64,000 bases of DNA from Paenibacillus zeisoli (GCF_003994465.1 NZ_RZNX01000007.1:1-64000); one strand, 5' to 3'; positions 27,671-37,716 are shown, numbered from the stretch's first letter. Notes: generated from the sequence alone by a model not told the origin. Made by a program: numbers and translations.

Positions 27671-29137
27671 TTATGGGGTGCTAAGCGTTAGCTTGTTCTG
27701 GCTATAGCTCCATTTTAACGAAGGGTACTTCTTCACAAAGGCATGAATCTCAATATAGCTCTCTTGATTCTGGAACACTACTTGATTGGATGCCACGGTG
27801 AAGCCATTACGCTGTCCTCTACCGTCAGTTACGATGATCTTCTTGTCCTTCGCGTTCCAAGCCACTTCTCCTAGTACCAGCGATGTCAGCACACGTGCCG
27901 GAACATAGATGGAGCTGCCTTTCTTAATCGTGTCCAGTGTCCCGCTAAAGGACTTTCCGTTCACGCTTAGTGAATGGTTATCTCCGCTGATTTTCATGGT
28001 CTTCATCCCGGCAAGAGAGAAGGCGGTAATCAGCTGAGCCGTACTGTTCTTCACTTCAAAGTCGGGCTTAAGGCCGATTTTGTTGAAATCTTCCTTGCTT
28101 GGGGTCAAGTATTTCTCTGTAGTCAGCTTGAGCGCATCTCCGTTGGACAGGGAGATCACATTCTGAATGCGGGCTTTACCGTAAGTAGTTGTTCCTACCG
28201 TGGTAGCTACGTGGTTATCCCGCAGGGCGCCCGTTAGAATCTCGGAGGCACTGGCACTGTTCTCATTCGTAACCACCACTACGGGTACTCCGATCTTTAC
28301 GCCATCTGTGATGGTCTGGGGAACTAATAATCCACTTTGATCCTGGGTGTACATTAGGATACCTTTGTCTATAAAATGCTTCGCAATATTATTAGCGGTA
28401 TCAATATAACCGCCCCCATTATCACGAAGATCCAGAACCAGTGACTTCATGCCAGAGGCTTGAAGCTTGCTTAGGGCATCGGCAAAATCCTCATCCGCAT
28501 TCTCTGCAAAGCTGGTCAATTGGATATAGCCGATCTTGCTGTCCGTGATTGCCGCATTCACGGTAGGCAGGAAGATTTCGGCACGGGTCACTGAGAAGCT
28601 TAAGGTTTTGCCGCTGCGCTGTACGGTAACTGTAACCTGGGTGTTCTCCTCGCCGGCCAGACCCGCTGCGGTATCGGGTCCCGTCACTGCCTCGCCGTTA
28701 ATCCGGGTGATCACATCCCCGGCTTTGAGACCGCTCTTCTCCGCAGGTGAGCCGGATATTACACTGTCTACATACAGCTTGTTGTTATCAAAGTACAAAG
28801 TGACACCGATGCCTACATAATCCTGGTTGATGGAATCCTGGAACTGCTTCAGTTCATCTGCGGTGAAGTAGGAGGTGTAGGGATCATCCAGCTGGTAGAT
28901 CATACCTTCAATGGCTGCCCGAATGAGCTCTTCCCGCTTAACGCCTGATACGTTGTGAGCACTAATGTAGTCAAGCACTTCCTGAATAAGCTGGGTATCG
29001 GAAGCCTGGGTGGCTTCCGTAGTCCCGGTAGTGGCTGTCTGCTGGCTATCGGCGGCAAATGCAGCTCCTGGAAGCAGTAGAAGAGAGAGGGTAAGAGTTG
29101 TACTGATAAGTGCATTTCGGATTGATAATTTAATCAT
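27671..29137 (-). CDS. Secreted S41 carboxyl-terminal processing protease with stalk domain
   Basis: 488 aa. Signal peptide (LSLLLLPGAAFAA), PDZ domain (YVGIGVTLYFDNN to GDVITRINGEAV) and S41 catalytic domain with Ser in NENSASASEIL and Lys in TYGKARIQ. The C-terminal copper amine oxidase-like stalk domain has SIYVPARVLTSLVLGEVAW. Proteases of the CtpA/B type clip exported proteins near their C-termini. The next gene upstream also encodes a stalk-domain protein, 23 bases away. Confidence 0.92.
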   Translation of the reverse strand: MIKLSIRNALISTTLTLSLLLLPGAAFAADSQQTATTGTTEATQASDTQLIQEVLDYISAHNVSGVKREELIRAAIEGMIYQLDDPYTSYFTADELKQFQDSINQDYVGIGVTLYFDNNKLYVDSVISGSPAEKSGLKAGDVITRINGEAVTGPDTAAGLAGEENTQVTVTVQRSGKTLSFSVTRAEIFLPTVNAAITDSKIGYIQLTSFAENADEDFADALSKLQASGMKSLVLDLRDNGGGYIDTANNIAKHFIDKGILMYTQDQSGLLVPQTITDGVKIGVPVVVVTNENSASASEILTGALRDNHVATTVGTTTYGKARIQNVISLSNGDALKLTTEKYLTPSKEDFNKIGLKPDFEVKNSTAQLITAFSLAGMKTMKISGDNHSLSVNGKSFSGTLDTIKKGSSIYVPARVLTSLVLGEVAWNAKDKKIIVTDGRGQRNGFTVASNQVVFQNQESYIEIHAFVKKYPSLKWSYSQNKLTLSTP

Positions 29138-29160
29138 AGATTATTGACTTCCTTTACTAA

Positions 29161-30333
29161 TTATTCAGCCAATGTAAAAGTATCTGTAATCAGCCAGCTG
29201 CCTGATTTGGATTTGCCCATAACATAGACGTACTTATAAGTCTGCTGATAAGTTTCGTTATCTGCCTTAACGGTCTCATTCTCCTCTACATATACGGCGG
29301 CTTCTTCTGCCGTGTAGTTGATGATTTTGACGGTAGGAGTGGTAGATTTGAATTCATACTCTTTGAAGTAAGAGGTGATATCGCTCTTGAAATCATCGGT
29401 CGCAAGACTTGGATCGAGTGTTGAGAGCATACCGTCCAGATTCTTGTCATTAAAGCTCTTGATGTAGGTATCAATGAGCTGCTTAAGGCTGGTCTCATCA
29501 CTGGATGGGACAGTAATGGATTTGGCCAAGGTATCTTGTGAGACAAAGTAGTCTACACGCTGGGAACTGAAATCATAAATCTTCCACGAACCCTCTTCCT
29601 TCACCAAGGTGTACACATAAGTAACCCGGGTGTCCGGGATATAGATGCCTCCGGTGCGGGTAGCTTCTTCGGTGGTCTGGACAACGGCCTCTCCCATTCT
29701 TTGATCGAGATTCACGATCTTGAGGTCCGCTAGTTTGCTGAATTGAGGATAATCCTCTGCCTCCTGCCGAAGGGAGTCTACACTATCCTTGATTGGGGAA
29801 TCCGAAGAAGCGAGATCAGCTACTTTGGCAATGTCTTTATTGTTAAAGTAGGCGATGCTTTGGTTCAGCACGGTTCGAATCTGCTGCTCATCGAGTGCAA
29901 CGGATGCGGCCGTATGAATGTAGATGGAACTCGAGTCACTGTCCCACTCCACATCAGCGCCGGATGCTTCTCCAATGAACCGGAGGGGAATGTAGGTAGT
30001 ACCTTTAACGGTGACTGGGGTGGTAGAAAGCTTCTTGACGACTCCGTTAACGGTGGCCCGGTTGCTGCCGATCGTCAGGCCGATTGCAAGACCGTTCTTC
30101 TTTCCTGTTACCGTCTGTGTTTTGGCATTCCAATCCACTTTAAGTCCGAGCTTCTCGAAGAGGGCCCGAAATGGGACAAGGGTCGTGCCTTGTTGGGTAT
30201 AAGGTGCTCCAGCGGAGAAGCTGATGGGGCTGCCATCAATATAGACTTTGATCGTCTTGGAAGCAGCAGAGGCCGGTAAAGATAGGGCCAGAGATAGAGT
30301 AAGGACAGTTAGTGCGGAAGTAATACGTTTCAC
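29161..30333 (-). CDS. Exported stalk-domain (copper amine oxidase N-like) protein
   Basis: 390 aa from GTG 30333, 11 bases after AAGGAG; another GTG at 30345 overlaps that site. Signal peptide ends SLPASAAS. Residues about 30-140 form a stalk domain (TLVPFRALFEKLGLKVDW, GTTYIPLRFIGEASGADVEW). Two NTF2-like halves follow, each with a start such as IRTVLNQSIAYFNNKD or LKQLIDTYIKSFNDKN. No enzyme residues recognised. Probably wall-associated and co-transcribed with the S41 protease. Confidence 0.8.
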   Translation of the reverse strand: MKRITSALTVLTLSLALSLPASAASKTIKVYIDGSPISFSAGAPYTQQGTTLVPFRALFEKLGLKVDWNAKTQTVTGKKNGLAIGLTIGSNRATVNGVVKKLSTTPVTVKGTTYIPLRFIGEASGADVEWDSDSSSIYIHTAASVALDEQQIRTVLNQSIAYFNNKDIAKVADLASSDSPIKDSVDSLRQEAEDYPQFSKLADLKIVNLDQRMGEAVVQTTEEATRTGGIYIPDTRVTYVYTLVKEEGSWKIYDFSSQRVDYFVSQDTLAKSITVPSSDETSLKQLIDTYIKSFNDKNLDGMLSTLDPSLATDDFKSDITSYFKEYEFKSTTPTVKIINYTAEEAAVYVEENETVKADNETYQQTYKYVYVMGKSKSGSWLITDTFTLAE

Positions 30334-30557
30334 GAAATTAAGCACTCCTTGAGGTCAAATGAAAGCAGATAGACTCGTTATACCACTGCTACGCGCTAAA
30401 GTCTACGATTATTTTTGTATATATTTCCATACTCAGCAAATAGAGATTAATATAGGCTATGCTCAGAAATTCCGGAATAAAACAATCACCTTAAGATCGT
30501 TTCACACCGCCGTATTACGTGTAATTCAATAGTCCAACTCATGCCACTTTGGAATAA
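30334..30557. other. Intergenic region upstream of the stalk-domain gene
   Basis: AT-rich, about 220 bases between the stalk-protein start and the nadK terminator. It presumably holds the promoter for the minus-strand pair. No other structure seen. Confidence 0.4.
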
Positions 30558-30588
30558 CAAAAAGCCAATGATCACAGGATCATTGGCA
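30558..30588 (-). terminator. Terminator of nadK (minus strand)
   Basis: GCCAATGATC / GATCATTGGC stem with T-run on the minus strand. Confidence 0.9.
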
Positions 30589-30613
30589 CAGCATGTACAT
30601 GCTCTAAACCTAT

Positions 30614-31417
30614 TTAGCCGAGAAACGCGTTGCGAACCCGGTTCCAGAAAGGAAAAGGCCGATAACGGATAAAGCTAACTTTCTGCTTGGCAACCTGGCA
30701 GCGAACCGATATCAGATCATCGACAGGGTGGTTGATATGATCAATGGTCAGCAGCAGCCGCTGATCTTTCCGGGAATAAATATCGCAGTGATGATGCTTG
30801 GGCAGCACCAGCGGCGATCCGGCAGTCCGGAATACCCGGTTGTTAATTGAGGCGATTTCGGTAATCTGCAGTGCTTCGATAGAAGGATGAATAATGGCCC
30901 CACCGAGGCTCTTGTTATAGGCTGTGCTTCCGGCAGGGGTCGAGATACATATTCCGTCACCCCGGAACATCTCGAACTGCTGGTCATTAATATCCACCTG
31001 TGCAACGACCGTACCATCGACTCCTTTGAGAGTGAACTCATTCACGCAAATATATGACGAAGTCCCCGACTTCTTCTGTACCTGTATATCGATCAGAGGA
31101 TAGTTCACAATTCGGGGTCTTGGCTGTTCGGGAGTCTTGTGACCTACCATAAGCTGAATCAGCTCAGGGATTTCATTGGCCTTCCAGTCGGCATAAAAGC
31201 CGAGATGACCCGTATGAATCCCGACAAATGCGATGGAGGGAATCCGGTCAATAAAAGTATGGAAGGCATGCAGCATCGTTCCGTCTCCACCAATAGAAAT
31301 CACAATTTCGGGGGATTCGGCATCCATTTTAAATCCATTTTCGGCCGCCAGCTTATGAAATTGCTCACTTAACTCGACAGATAATTGATCTCCGCGGTCA
31401 AGAACGTAATATCTCAA
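30614..31417 (-). CDS. nadK: NAD kinase
   Basis: 267 aa. Phosphorylates NAD to NADP. Diagnostic GGDGT in ISIGGDGTMLHAFH, and TPAGSTAYNKSLGG with the conserved Asn-Tyr region. TTG start, AAAGGAG 9 bases upstream. Separated from the upstream YlbJ gene by 66 bases on the same strand. Confidence 0.96.
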   Translation of the reverse strand: MRYYVLDRGDQLSVELSEQFHKLAAENGFKMDAESPEIVISIGGDGTMLHAFHTFIDRIPSIAFVGIHTGHLGFYADWKANEIPELIQLMVGHKTPEQPRPRIVNYPLIDIQVQKKSGTSSYICVNEFTLKGVDGTVVAQVDINDQQFEMFRGDGICISTPAGSTAYNKSLGGAIIHPSIEALQITEIASINNRVFRTAGSPLVLPKHHHCDIYSRKDQRLLLTIDHINHPVDDLISVRCQVAKQKVSFIRYRPFPFWNRVRNAFLG

Positions 31418-31483
31418 GATGAAAGCTCCTTTGCCTTATGTCTTGTACCGATCATAATCAATTACAGGACAGAAAACAATGTT

Positions 31484-32719
31484 TCATTTCCATTTCCAGG
31501 CCTTTCTTTTGTTCCGTAGATGCTGAATGATCCGGATGATAACGGACAAAATAAGCAGTAGAGATAAGGCTTGCAGGGTAAGAAGAATAGCTGAGGGCAG
31601 TCCGCTCCAGCCTGACTGGAAGATGGACGAATCCTCGAAGCTTTGAAACACCTCGGTATCAGGACCTGTGAGCGGCCACAGGAATAGGACCATCAGCGAG
31701 GCAAGCACCCCGTGAACCAATCTTGCCAGCAAAAAGGGGAAGTAGCGCAATCCGGTTCCGTTAAGTATGCTCGCAATTTGGGCATGAACTGATAAGCCGG
31801 CCCAGGACAGGATGAATGCGGCGGCGGCTGCCTTGAAGGCCAGTGGAACAGAGGCGGGAACCGCAGCGGCAGATTTGGCGCCAAGTGTAACCTCAAAGCC
31901 TCCTCCTACAAGAGGTTCCGCAAGAGCGGGAGGTAGGTGGAGAATAGAAAGGACCTGCCGAATCAGCTCATACAGCTGAGTCATAAGACCGGATGCACTG
32001 AGAACCTCCAGCAGTACGGAGAAGACGACTACAAGTCCTCCTACGACGGTCATAAGCTGCAGTGCAGAGACCACGGACTGCTTTAGCTGCTCGCCAAAGG
32101 TACGGTCATCACTAAGCCGTGCTTCATGCATGGCTTTCACAGCCAGGCGGAAGCTGAAGCCGGACCGGGCTGCAGCTGCCGCAGGGCTGGGGGTGGCTCT
32201 GGGTGCATGGAAGCGCATGAGAAGTCCTACAATGAAGGAGCTTCCATAATGAGCCGCAGCAAGAGTTCCGGCGAGCTGCGGATTATGAAAGAATCCTACA
32301 GATACAGCTCCGATCAGGAAGATCGGATCGGATGTGGTCGTAAAGGCGACCAGCCGCTCCCCTTCTTCGCGGGTAATCAGCTGTTGTTCACGGAGCTTGG
32401 AGGTTAGCTTGGCGCTGACCGGATAACCGGAAGCCAGGCTCATGGCCGCCACAAATCCACCGCTGCCAGGGATACGGAATAGGGGCTTCATCAGAGGATC
32501 CAGGAGCATTCCTATGAAATGTACGATACCGAAACCGAGCATCATCTCTGAAATTACAAAAAAAGGAAAGAGGGACGGGAACAGCACGTCCCACCAGATA
32601 GCGAGCCCGCGGACTGCCGCATTCCAGGATGAATCCGGAAACGCGAGCATAAGCCCGAATAACAGGGTTAAGCCTATTAACAGGAGCAGAACGCTCCATT
32701 TTTTTAGAAACATGCGCAT
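31484..32719 (-). CDS. ylbJ: Sporulation integral membrane protein YlbJ
   Basis: 411 aa with eight or more membrane spans. Recognised by WWDVLFPSLFPFFVISEMM, the nucleoside-transporter gate-like motif GFVAAMSLASGYPVSAKLT, and TTSDPIFLIGAVSVGFF. YlbJ is needed for normal spore envelope formation in B. subtilis, made in the mother cell. GAGGGGG lies upstream; ATG 32713 is an alternative start. Confidence 0.9.
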   Translation of the reverse strand: MRMFLKKWSVLLLLIGLTLLFGLMLAFPDSSWNAAVRGLAIWWDVLFPSLFPFFVISEMMLGFGIVHFIGMLLDPLMKPLFRIPGSGGFVAAMSLASGYPVSAKLTSKLREQQLITREEGERLVAFTTTSDPIFLIGAVSVGFFHNPQLAGTLAAAHYGSSFIVGLLMRFHAPRATPSPAAAAARSGFSFRLAVKAMHEARLSDDRTFGEQLKQSVVSALQLMTVVGGLVVVFSVLLEVLSASGLMTQLYELIRQVLSILHLPPALAEPLVGGGFEVTLGAKSAAAVPASVPLAFKAAAAAFILSWAGLSVHAQIASILNGTGLRYFPFLLARLVHGVLASLMVLFLWPLTGPDTEVFQSFEDSSIFQSGWSGLPSAILLTLQALSLLLILSVIIRIIQHLRNKRKAWKWK

Positions 32720-32908
32720 AGGGCCCCCTCAATAATTGCCTCAGCTTATAAATTAGACATATGAGATCCTATGGACAAACAGTACAAAAAACCTGAGAAA
32801 GCGATTTCAGAATGGGCTGTTTTTTTTGCAGGGTTATGATAAAATACAAATACAAGAAGCGCCCGACCTTTCGGCCTGAATTTAATTCATATGGATGGAG
32901 TGATGGAT

Positions 32909-33004
32909 ATGAGTTTTGTTGCCGGTGTTCTCGTATGCGCCTTTGTGTATGTTATACGCGCCTCTCTTGTCCATTCCGGTGAAGAGGACTGGCGAAGCTA
33001 CTAA
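32909..33004 (+). CDS. 31-aa single-span membrane peptide
   Basis: MSFVAGVLVCAFVYVIRAS followed by a polar end LVHSGEEDWRSY. GGAG is 8 bases before ATG 32909, and a strong terminator follows 18 bases after the stop, so this is an independent transcript. TATGATAAAAT at about 32835 may be its -10 region. Not a family I can name; small oxidase-subunit peptides have similar size but no motif ties it to them. Confidence 0.6.
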   Translation: MSFVAGVLVCAFVYVIRASLVHSGEEDWRSY

Positions 33005-33022
33005 CCAACTGATCGTCATCAG

Positions 33023-33051
33023 GACGCTAATCCCTATTAGCGTCTTTTTTT
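33023..33051 (+). terminator. Terminator after the 31-aa peptide gene
   Basis: GACGCTAAT / ATTAGCGTC stem with CCCT loop and seven T. Confidence 0.92.
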
Positions 33052-33183
33052 GCATATTGGGATGGGCGCACATCAAGGCCCGTTTTTTGGTATAATGGTA
33101 CTGTGCAACTAGGGGAATGAACATGAGGATTCAGTTCTTTGTTCATGCCCTACAGATCTTAGAGGGAAGTTGGCGAGAATTAG

Positions 33184-33570
33184 ATGAATTTCAACCCAAG
33201 TCTGTCTATATATGAGAATCTTGGCGGTGAAAGCACCCTGCGTAAGCTGGTTGAGGCTTTCTACCCGAGAGTACAGGCGGAGCCTCTGCTGGGACCTTTG
33301 TTTCCCGAGGATATTACACCTGTTATGGACAAGCAGTTTATGTTCCTGTCCCAATTCTTCGGTGGACCATCACTGTACTCTGATCAATATGGACATCCGA
33401 TGATGCGTGCAAGGCACCTGCCTTTTCCAGTTACTGAAGAACGTGCGGAGGCGTGGCTTTCCTGTATGGCTGCTGCACTGCATGAGATCGGGGTAGAGGA
33501 TCCGCTTCAGGCTGTTATACTACAGCGTCTGTCGGGACCTGCTCACCATTTTATAAATACTCCTAGTTAA
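33184..33570 (+). CDS. Truncated haemoglobin (group II, YjbI type)
   Basis: 128 aa, the size of a two-on-two globin. IYENLGGESTLRKLVEAFYPRV shows the early helices (shortened here) with distal-region Phe-Tyr, and RARHLPFPV contains the proximal haem His. Binds O2 or NO. In B. subtilis yjbI is next to yjbH; here the next gene is a DUF2225 protein instead. Confidence 0.9.
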   Translation: MNFNPSLSIYENLGGESTLRKLVEAFYPRVQAEPLLGPLFPEDITPVMDKQFMFLSQFFGGPSLYSDQYGHPMMRARHLPFPVTEERAEAWLSCMAAALHEIGVEDPLQAVILQRLSGPAHHFINTPS

Positions 33571-33599
33571 ATGGAATAAATGAAGGGGAGAATGGCACA

Positions 33600-34298
33600 T
33601 TGGAATTAGAGCCGCTCTATACAATTAAGGTAACCTGTATTCAATGCGAACATGAATTTACAACATCAAGGGTTAGACCAAGCTTCAAGCGAGCTGTTAA
33701 GACGGATACTGATTTCTGCCGGTATTATGCCAAGGAGAACCCTGATTTTTATGTAGTACGAGTGTGTCCCTCATGCGGATTTGCTTTTTCCGAGAATTTT
33801 GACGAGCGTCTGAAGGATGCCCAGCGGGCCGAATTTAAGAAGCAGATTGGCAACCGGATTGTGCTCCGTGATTTCGGTGGTTCAAGGGACTGGGATACCG
33901 CGCTTGAGACTTATAAGCTCGCGCTTCTCTGTGCCCAGGCCATTCAGGAGAAGGAACGGATTATTTCCAGTCTGCTTCATCATATTGCTTGGCTTTATCG
34001 TTACAAAGACCTTAAGGATCAGGAGAACCGTTTCCTCCGCTTTAGCCTTGAATCTTATATTCGCGTGTATGAGCTGGAAGGAGCCGGAGCCAATGATGCC
34101 AGACTCATGTACCTTATTGGGGAGCTGAACAGGCGTCTAGGCCAGTATTCAGAGGCAGTACGCTGGTTCTCACGTGTAATTAATGACAAGAAAATTATGG
34201 ATGCAGCCATGATCCGGGCTTCTCGTGAACAGTGGCAAGTGCTGAGAGAAGATATGCTGGCTGCCAAAATGGAAATTCCCGAGGAAATGCAAGGCTAA
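33600..34298 (+). CDS. DUF2225 zinc-ribbon protein
   Basis: 232 aa, TTG start with AAGGGGAG 9 bases upstream. Two Cys pairs, CIQCEHEF and CPSCGFAF, flank a basic insert and probably bind one zinc. The rest is helical with TPR-like repeats (AVRWFSRVINDKKI). Function unknown. Follows the globin gene by 30 bases, so probably one operon. Confidence 0.82.
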   Translation: MELEPLYTIKVTCIQCEHEFTTSRVRPSFKRAVKTDTDFCRYYAKENPDFYVVRVCPSCGFAFSENFDERLKDAQRAEFKKQIGNRIVLRDFGGSRDWDTALETYKLALLCAQAIQEKERIISSLLHHIAWLYRYKDLKDQENRFLRFSLESYIRVYELEGAGANDARLMYLIGELNRRLGQYSEAVRWFSRVINDKKIMDAAMIRASREQWQVLREDMLAAKMEIPEEMQG

Positions 34299-34378
34299 CC
34301 TCACACTCATAACAACAGGGGAACCGCCGCACCTTGCGGCGATTCCCCTGTTATTCAATAATTTTGTAGTAGTAGGAA

Positions 34379-34612
34379 CTATTTACGAACGACCGTGTTC
34401 GTCAGAAGATAGTCCGAGTCACTATCGAGGATGGTGAGCCGGGTATGGCAGCATGGGAAGACAAGAAGCTTCTTCTTGCCTTCGCGGACGCTTAGAATTT
34501 CGTGTGGTTTCATGGGTAACAGAACATGCTCACTGCCGCAGAAAGGACACTCCTGTACATAAATGTCACCCATCACAATATCATAGGGAAGTGCCTTCTC
34601 GAAGGGAATCAT
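34379..34612 (-). CDS. Small zinc-finger-like protein, unknown function
   Basis: 77 aa with CPFCGSEH and CCH in VFPCCHTRL, a likely zinc site. Its ATG overlaps the TGA of the upstream YycC-like gene (ATGA), so the two are translationally coupled. No family name recognised. Confidence 0.7.
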   Translation of the reverse strand: MIPFEKALPYDIVMGDIYVQECPFCGSEHVLLPMKPHEILSVREGKKKLLVFPCCHTRLTILDSDSDYLLTNTVVRK

Positions 34613-34770
34613 GATTTCGGTTTATCCGCTGAACCTGCATCTTCTTTCGCAAGCTCGCCAATTTTTTGCAGTAAAATATGCTGCGGCATATGCATAAGGT
34701 TCTCCAAAGGTACTCCGAGTTTCTCGGCTAATTTAACAGCGGTTTCGGCTGAGATTTGTAGTGGTTTCAT
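34609..34770 (-). CDS. YycC-like small protein
   Basis: 53 aa: MKPLQISAETAVKLAEKLG, then PLENLMHMPQHILLQKIGE. The MHMPQHILLQK core matches the Bacillus YycC family of unknown function. AAGGAGG lies 7 bases before the ATG. Confidence 0.82.
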   Translation of the reverse strand: MKPLQISAETAVKLAEKLGVPLENLMHMPQHILLQKIGELAKEDAGSADKPKS

Positions 34771-34862
34771 TTGGCTCCTCCTTGTGTGCCCTGGGGGCTA
34801 ATATAATAGTTATACACTTTTGGCCTCTAATCAATCAACAGATATAGAAGGGATGAATAGCA

Positions 34863-36664
34863 TGACACAACTTAAACAGCCTGTCTCCTTGACTTGGGAT
34901 CTGGAGTCCTTGTTCCCCGGGGGGTCTTCTTCAGCAGAATTCCAAGCCTTTCTCAGCAAGCTGGAGCAGGATATTGAGGAGCTTAAGCAGCAAGTGAAGG
35001 GGTTTGAAGCTCCCAAGACCGTCCAGGATACGGAATCTCTGGACGGCTTCATTGACTCTCTTCAGAGCGCCTACTCCCGAATCACTGAAGCAGGAAGCTA
35101 TGTGGGATGCTTGACTGCCCAAGATACAACGGACAAGAAGGCAGTACAGCTCTCAGGTAAGGTAACCTCCCTCAAGGCTGAGTTACAGGGCCTTACTACG
35201 GTATTTGAGAGCCTTCTTCGTGCAACAGAGGACGAGGTGTTCTCAGAGTGGATCAAGCGTCCCCAAATTGCACCTATCGCCTTCTCGCTGAATGAGAGCC
35301 GCGAAAGAACCCGCGAGAAGCTGCCTCCCGAGCAGGAAAGTCTCATTCTTGACCTGGCTGTAGACGGATACCATGGCTGGGGAGAGCATTACGATACGAT
35401 CGTCAGCAAGGTAAGCATTCCTTTTACAGAGGACAATGGGGAAGAGGTTGTTCTGTCCGCTGGTCAGGCCCATAACAAGCTGCATAATCCAAGCCGTGAG
35501 ATTCGTGAAGAAACCTTTGTGAAATGGGAGAATGCTTGGGAACAAGTCAGTGATTACTGCGCAGATACGCTCAATCGTCTTGCAGGCTTCAGATTGAAGC
35601 TGTATGAGAGACGCGGATGGGACGATGTCCTTAAGGAGCCGCTCAGTATTAACCGGATGTCCCAAGAGACGCTCGATACCATGTGGTCTGTAATCGCACA
35701 GAACAAACAGATATTTGTGAAATACCTTGAGCGCAAAGCCAAGCTGCTGGGTGTAGAACGTCTTAGCTGGGCTGATGTAGAAGCTCCACTCGGAAAGACG
35801 GATACCAAGATCGAATATAATGATGCGGCTGAGGAGATCGTAAAAGAATTTAGGACCTTCAGTCCGAAATTGGCGGACTTCACGGTAGATGCTTTCAATA
35901 AGAACTGGATTGAAGCCGAAGACCGGAAGGGCAAACGTCCGGGCGGCTTTTGTACCTCTATGATTGAAAGCAAGCAGACACGAATCTTCATGACCTACAG
36001 CGGAACGGCATCCAATGTATCCACACTCGCTCACGAGCTGGGTCATGCTTACCATCAATATGTTATGGATGACCTGCCGCCCTTCAACCAGAGTTATGCC
36101 ATGAACGTGGCCGAGACGGCTTCCACATTTGCCGAGATGATTCTGTCGGATGCCCAGGTGAAGAATGCCGCTAGCAAGGAAGAGAAGATTACGCTACTTG
36201 AAGACAAAATCCAGCGCAGTGTTGCTTTCTTCATGAACATACATGCCCGCTTCCTGTTCGAGACCCGGTTCTACGAGAAGCGCAAGGAAGGTCTGCTGAA
36301 TGCGGAAGAAATCTCTGCACTCATGGTTGAAGCCCAACAAGAAGCCTATAATGGTGCGCTGGCTTCTTATCACCCGCATTTCTGGGCTTCCAAGCTTCAT
36401 TTCTACATCACAGATGTGCCGTTCTACAATTTCCCGTATACCTTTGGCTACCTGTTCAGTACAGGCATATTTGCCCGGGCGCAGCGTGAAGGTGATTCTT
36501 TTGCCGAGAAATACGATGCACTGCTGCAGGATACCGGCCGGATGACGGTGGAAGATCTGGCCAAGAAGCACTTGAATGTGGACCTGACCCAGCCGGATTT
36601 CTGGCAGGAAGCGGTATCTTTGGCTGTTGCGGATGTCGAGCAATTCCTTGAAATGACCGAATAA
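34863..36664 (+). CDS. M3-family oligoendopeptidase (PepF type)
   Basis: About 600 aa, cytosolic zinc metallopeptidase cutting short peptides. HEXXH is seen in TLAHELGHAYHQY, with a downstream Glu in NVAETASTFAEM as third ligand, and the substrate-loop Tyr residues near FYNFPYTFGYLFS. ATG 34863 is about 10 bases after AAGGG; ATG 34854 overlaps that spacing. Monocistronic with its own terminator. Confidence 0.93.
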
Positions 36665-36687
36665 ATAATCAGCAAAATGCAAACTTT

Positions 36688-36736
36688 AACCGCTCAATTC
36701 AGTGAGACTGTGTCTGACTGGCTGAGCGGTTTTTTG
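36688..36736 (+). terminator. Terminator of the M3 peptidase gene
   Basis: AACCGCTCA / TGAGCGGTT arms around a long loop that can itself pair, followed by T-run. Confidence 0.8.
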
Positions 36737-36910
36737 TCGTAATTTAAGGAGTAGTGACGAAAGCTGAAAGAAGATAAATTGAAAATTATATTTATATAGG
36801 CATAATTACCCAATTTTGTAGGTTATTGTTGATGGGTATATTAGAATGGAATATAATGAGACGTAAGCCCTATATTAGGGAAACATAAAGGGGAAGGGAG
36901 GGTGGATATT

Positions 36911-37315
36911 TTGAAGACAGAACAATTTTCATTAGCAAGACAACTGGATATAGTATTTAGAGAGTTAGAGGGAGAGTTAACAGGACTTACGTCAGGGACT
37001 GTATTTGTACAGATCCGCAACAACGTTATCGGCAAGTTCGGTATCCGCCAGAATCCGATTAGTGGGAGAAACGGACATTTATCAGGGGAGGATCTAGGAT
37101 TAACTACAGTTCAACAAGCTTCATTTAGAAAAATGGCTCTGGAATCGCTCAATTTCAAGCGTCACTGGACACATGGTGAAATCAGCTATGAATTTGCACT
37201 TCGCAAGGACATCGTTATTGTTGATGCCACGCTTGAATCTAACTATAATATGGCCAACCTAATGATTCGGTATCCAAGGAAAGAAACTACCCATACATAT
37301 CAAGAGCATTCTTAA
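36911..37315 (+). CDS. Conserved-looking hypothetical protein
   Basis: 134 aa from TTG 36911, 8 bases after GGGAGG; a GTG at 36902 is too close to that site. No signal peptide or membrane span. Alternating beta strands and charged turns (GTVFVQIRNNVIGKFGIRQ, SYEFALRKDIVIVDATLES). I do not recognise the family. Confidence 0.65.
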   Translation: MKTEQFSLARQLDIVFRELEGELTGLTSGTVFVQIRNNVIGKFGIRQNPISGRNGHLSGEDLGLTTVQQASFRKMALESLNFKRHWTHGEISYEFALRKDIVIVDATLESNYNMANLMIRYPRKETTHTYQEHS

Positions 37316-37362
37316 TTCATGATCATGAATAGCTAACTGCAAGTGAACAGCAGCAGAGAAGC

Positions 37363-37413
37363 AGCAGGACTTAATTGATACGCATGATGCGGATCAGGGA
37401 AGCCCTGCTTTTA
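37363..37413 (+). terminator. Terminator after the hypothetical gene
   Basis: AGCAGG-CTT / AAG-CCTGCT outer stem with an inner TGAT-CGCAT / ATGCG-ATCA stem, then TTTT. Confidence 0.7.
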
Positions 37414-37438
37414 CTAATAATCGAAGTTAGTGTCACAA

Positions 37439-37615
37439 TCAGGTGTGCTGCTGTCTAATCCCCTTAGGCAGAACTCCGCTGGTGGTGAATAGAACAAGAA
37501 ATAGAATGAAGCTGATACAAGTTAATGCTGCGATAGAGAGAAAACTCTCCCGAGCGGTATCAGTTCTTAGCTCTAAAACATTATCAGGAACCAGCCCAGA
37601 CAGCTGCTGATTCAT
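37439..37615 (-). CDS. Possible small single-span protein
   Basis: 58 aa: a polar head (MNQQLSGLVPDNVLELR) and one hydrophobic span (SFILFLVLFTTSGVL) with a basic tail. The frame can be extended upstream to 37660, but this is into the SASP terminator. Weak ribosome site (GGAAA). Codon use looks normal, but I cannot confirm expression. Confidence 0.35.
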   Translation of the reverse strand: MNQQLSGLVPDNVLELRTDTARESFLSIAALTCISFILFLVLFTTSGVLPKGIRQQHT

Positions 37616-37652
37616 TTTCCATTCGTTGTCAATAGGAATGCAGGAATCACAC

Positions 37653-37688
37653 AAAAACAAGCGGCCTGCTCAGAGCAGACCGCTTGTT
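37653..37688 (-). terminator. Terminator of the SASP gene (minus strand)
   Basis: AACAAGCGG-CTGCTC / GAGCAG-CCGCTTGTT stem with T-run on the minus strand. Confidence 0.88.
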
Positions 37689-37716
37689 CGTATATCATTG
37701 TAGGATAGAACGCAAA

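Noticed and set aside
35243-36058. Long minus-strand frame (271 codons) inside the M3 peptidase gene
   Set aside because: It lies wholly antisense to a gene with intact catalytic motifs, has no ribosome site and no recognisable domain.
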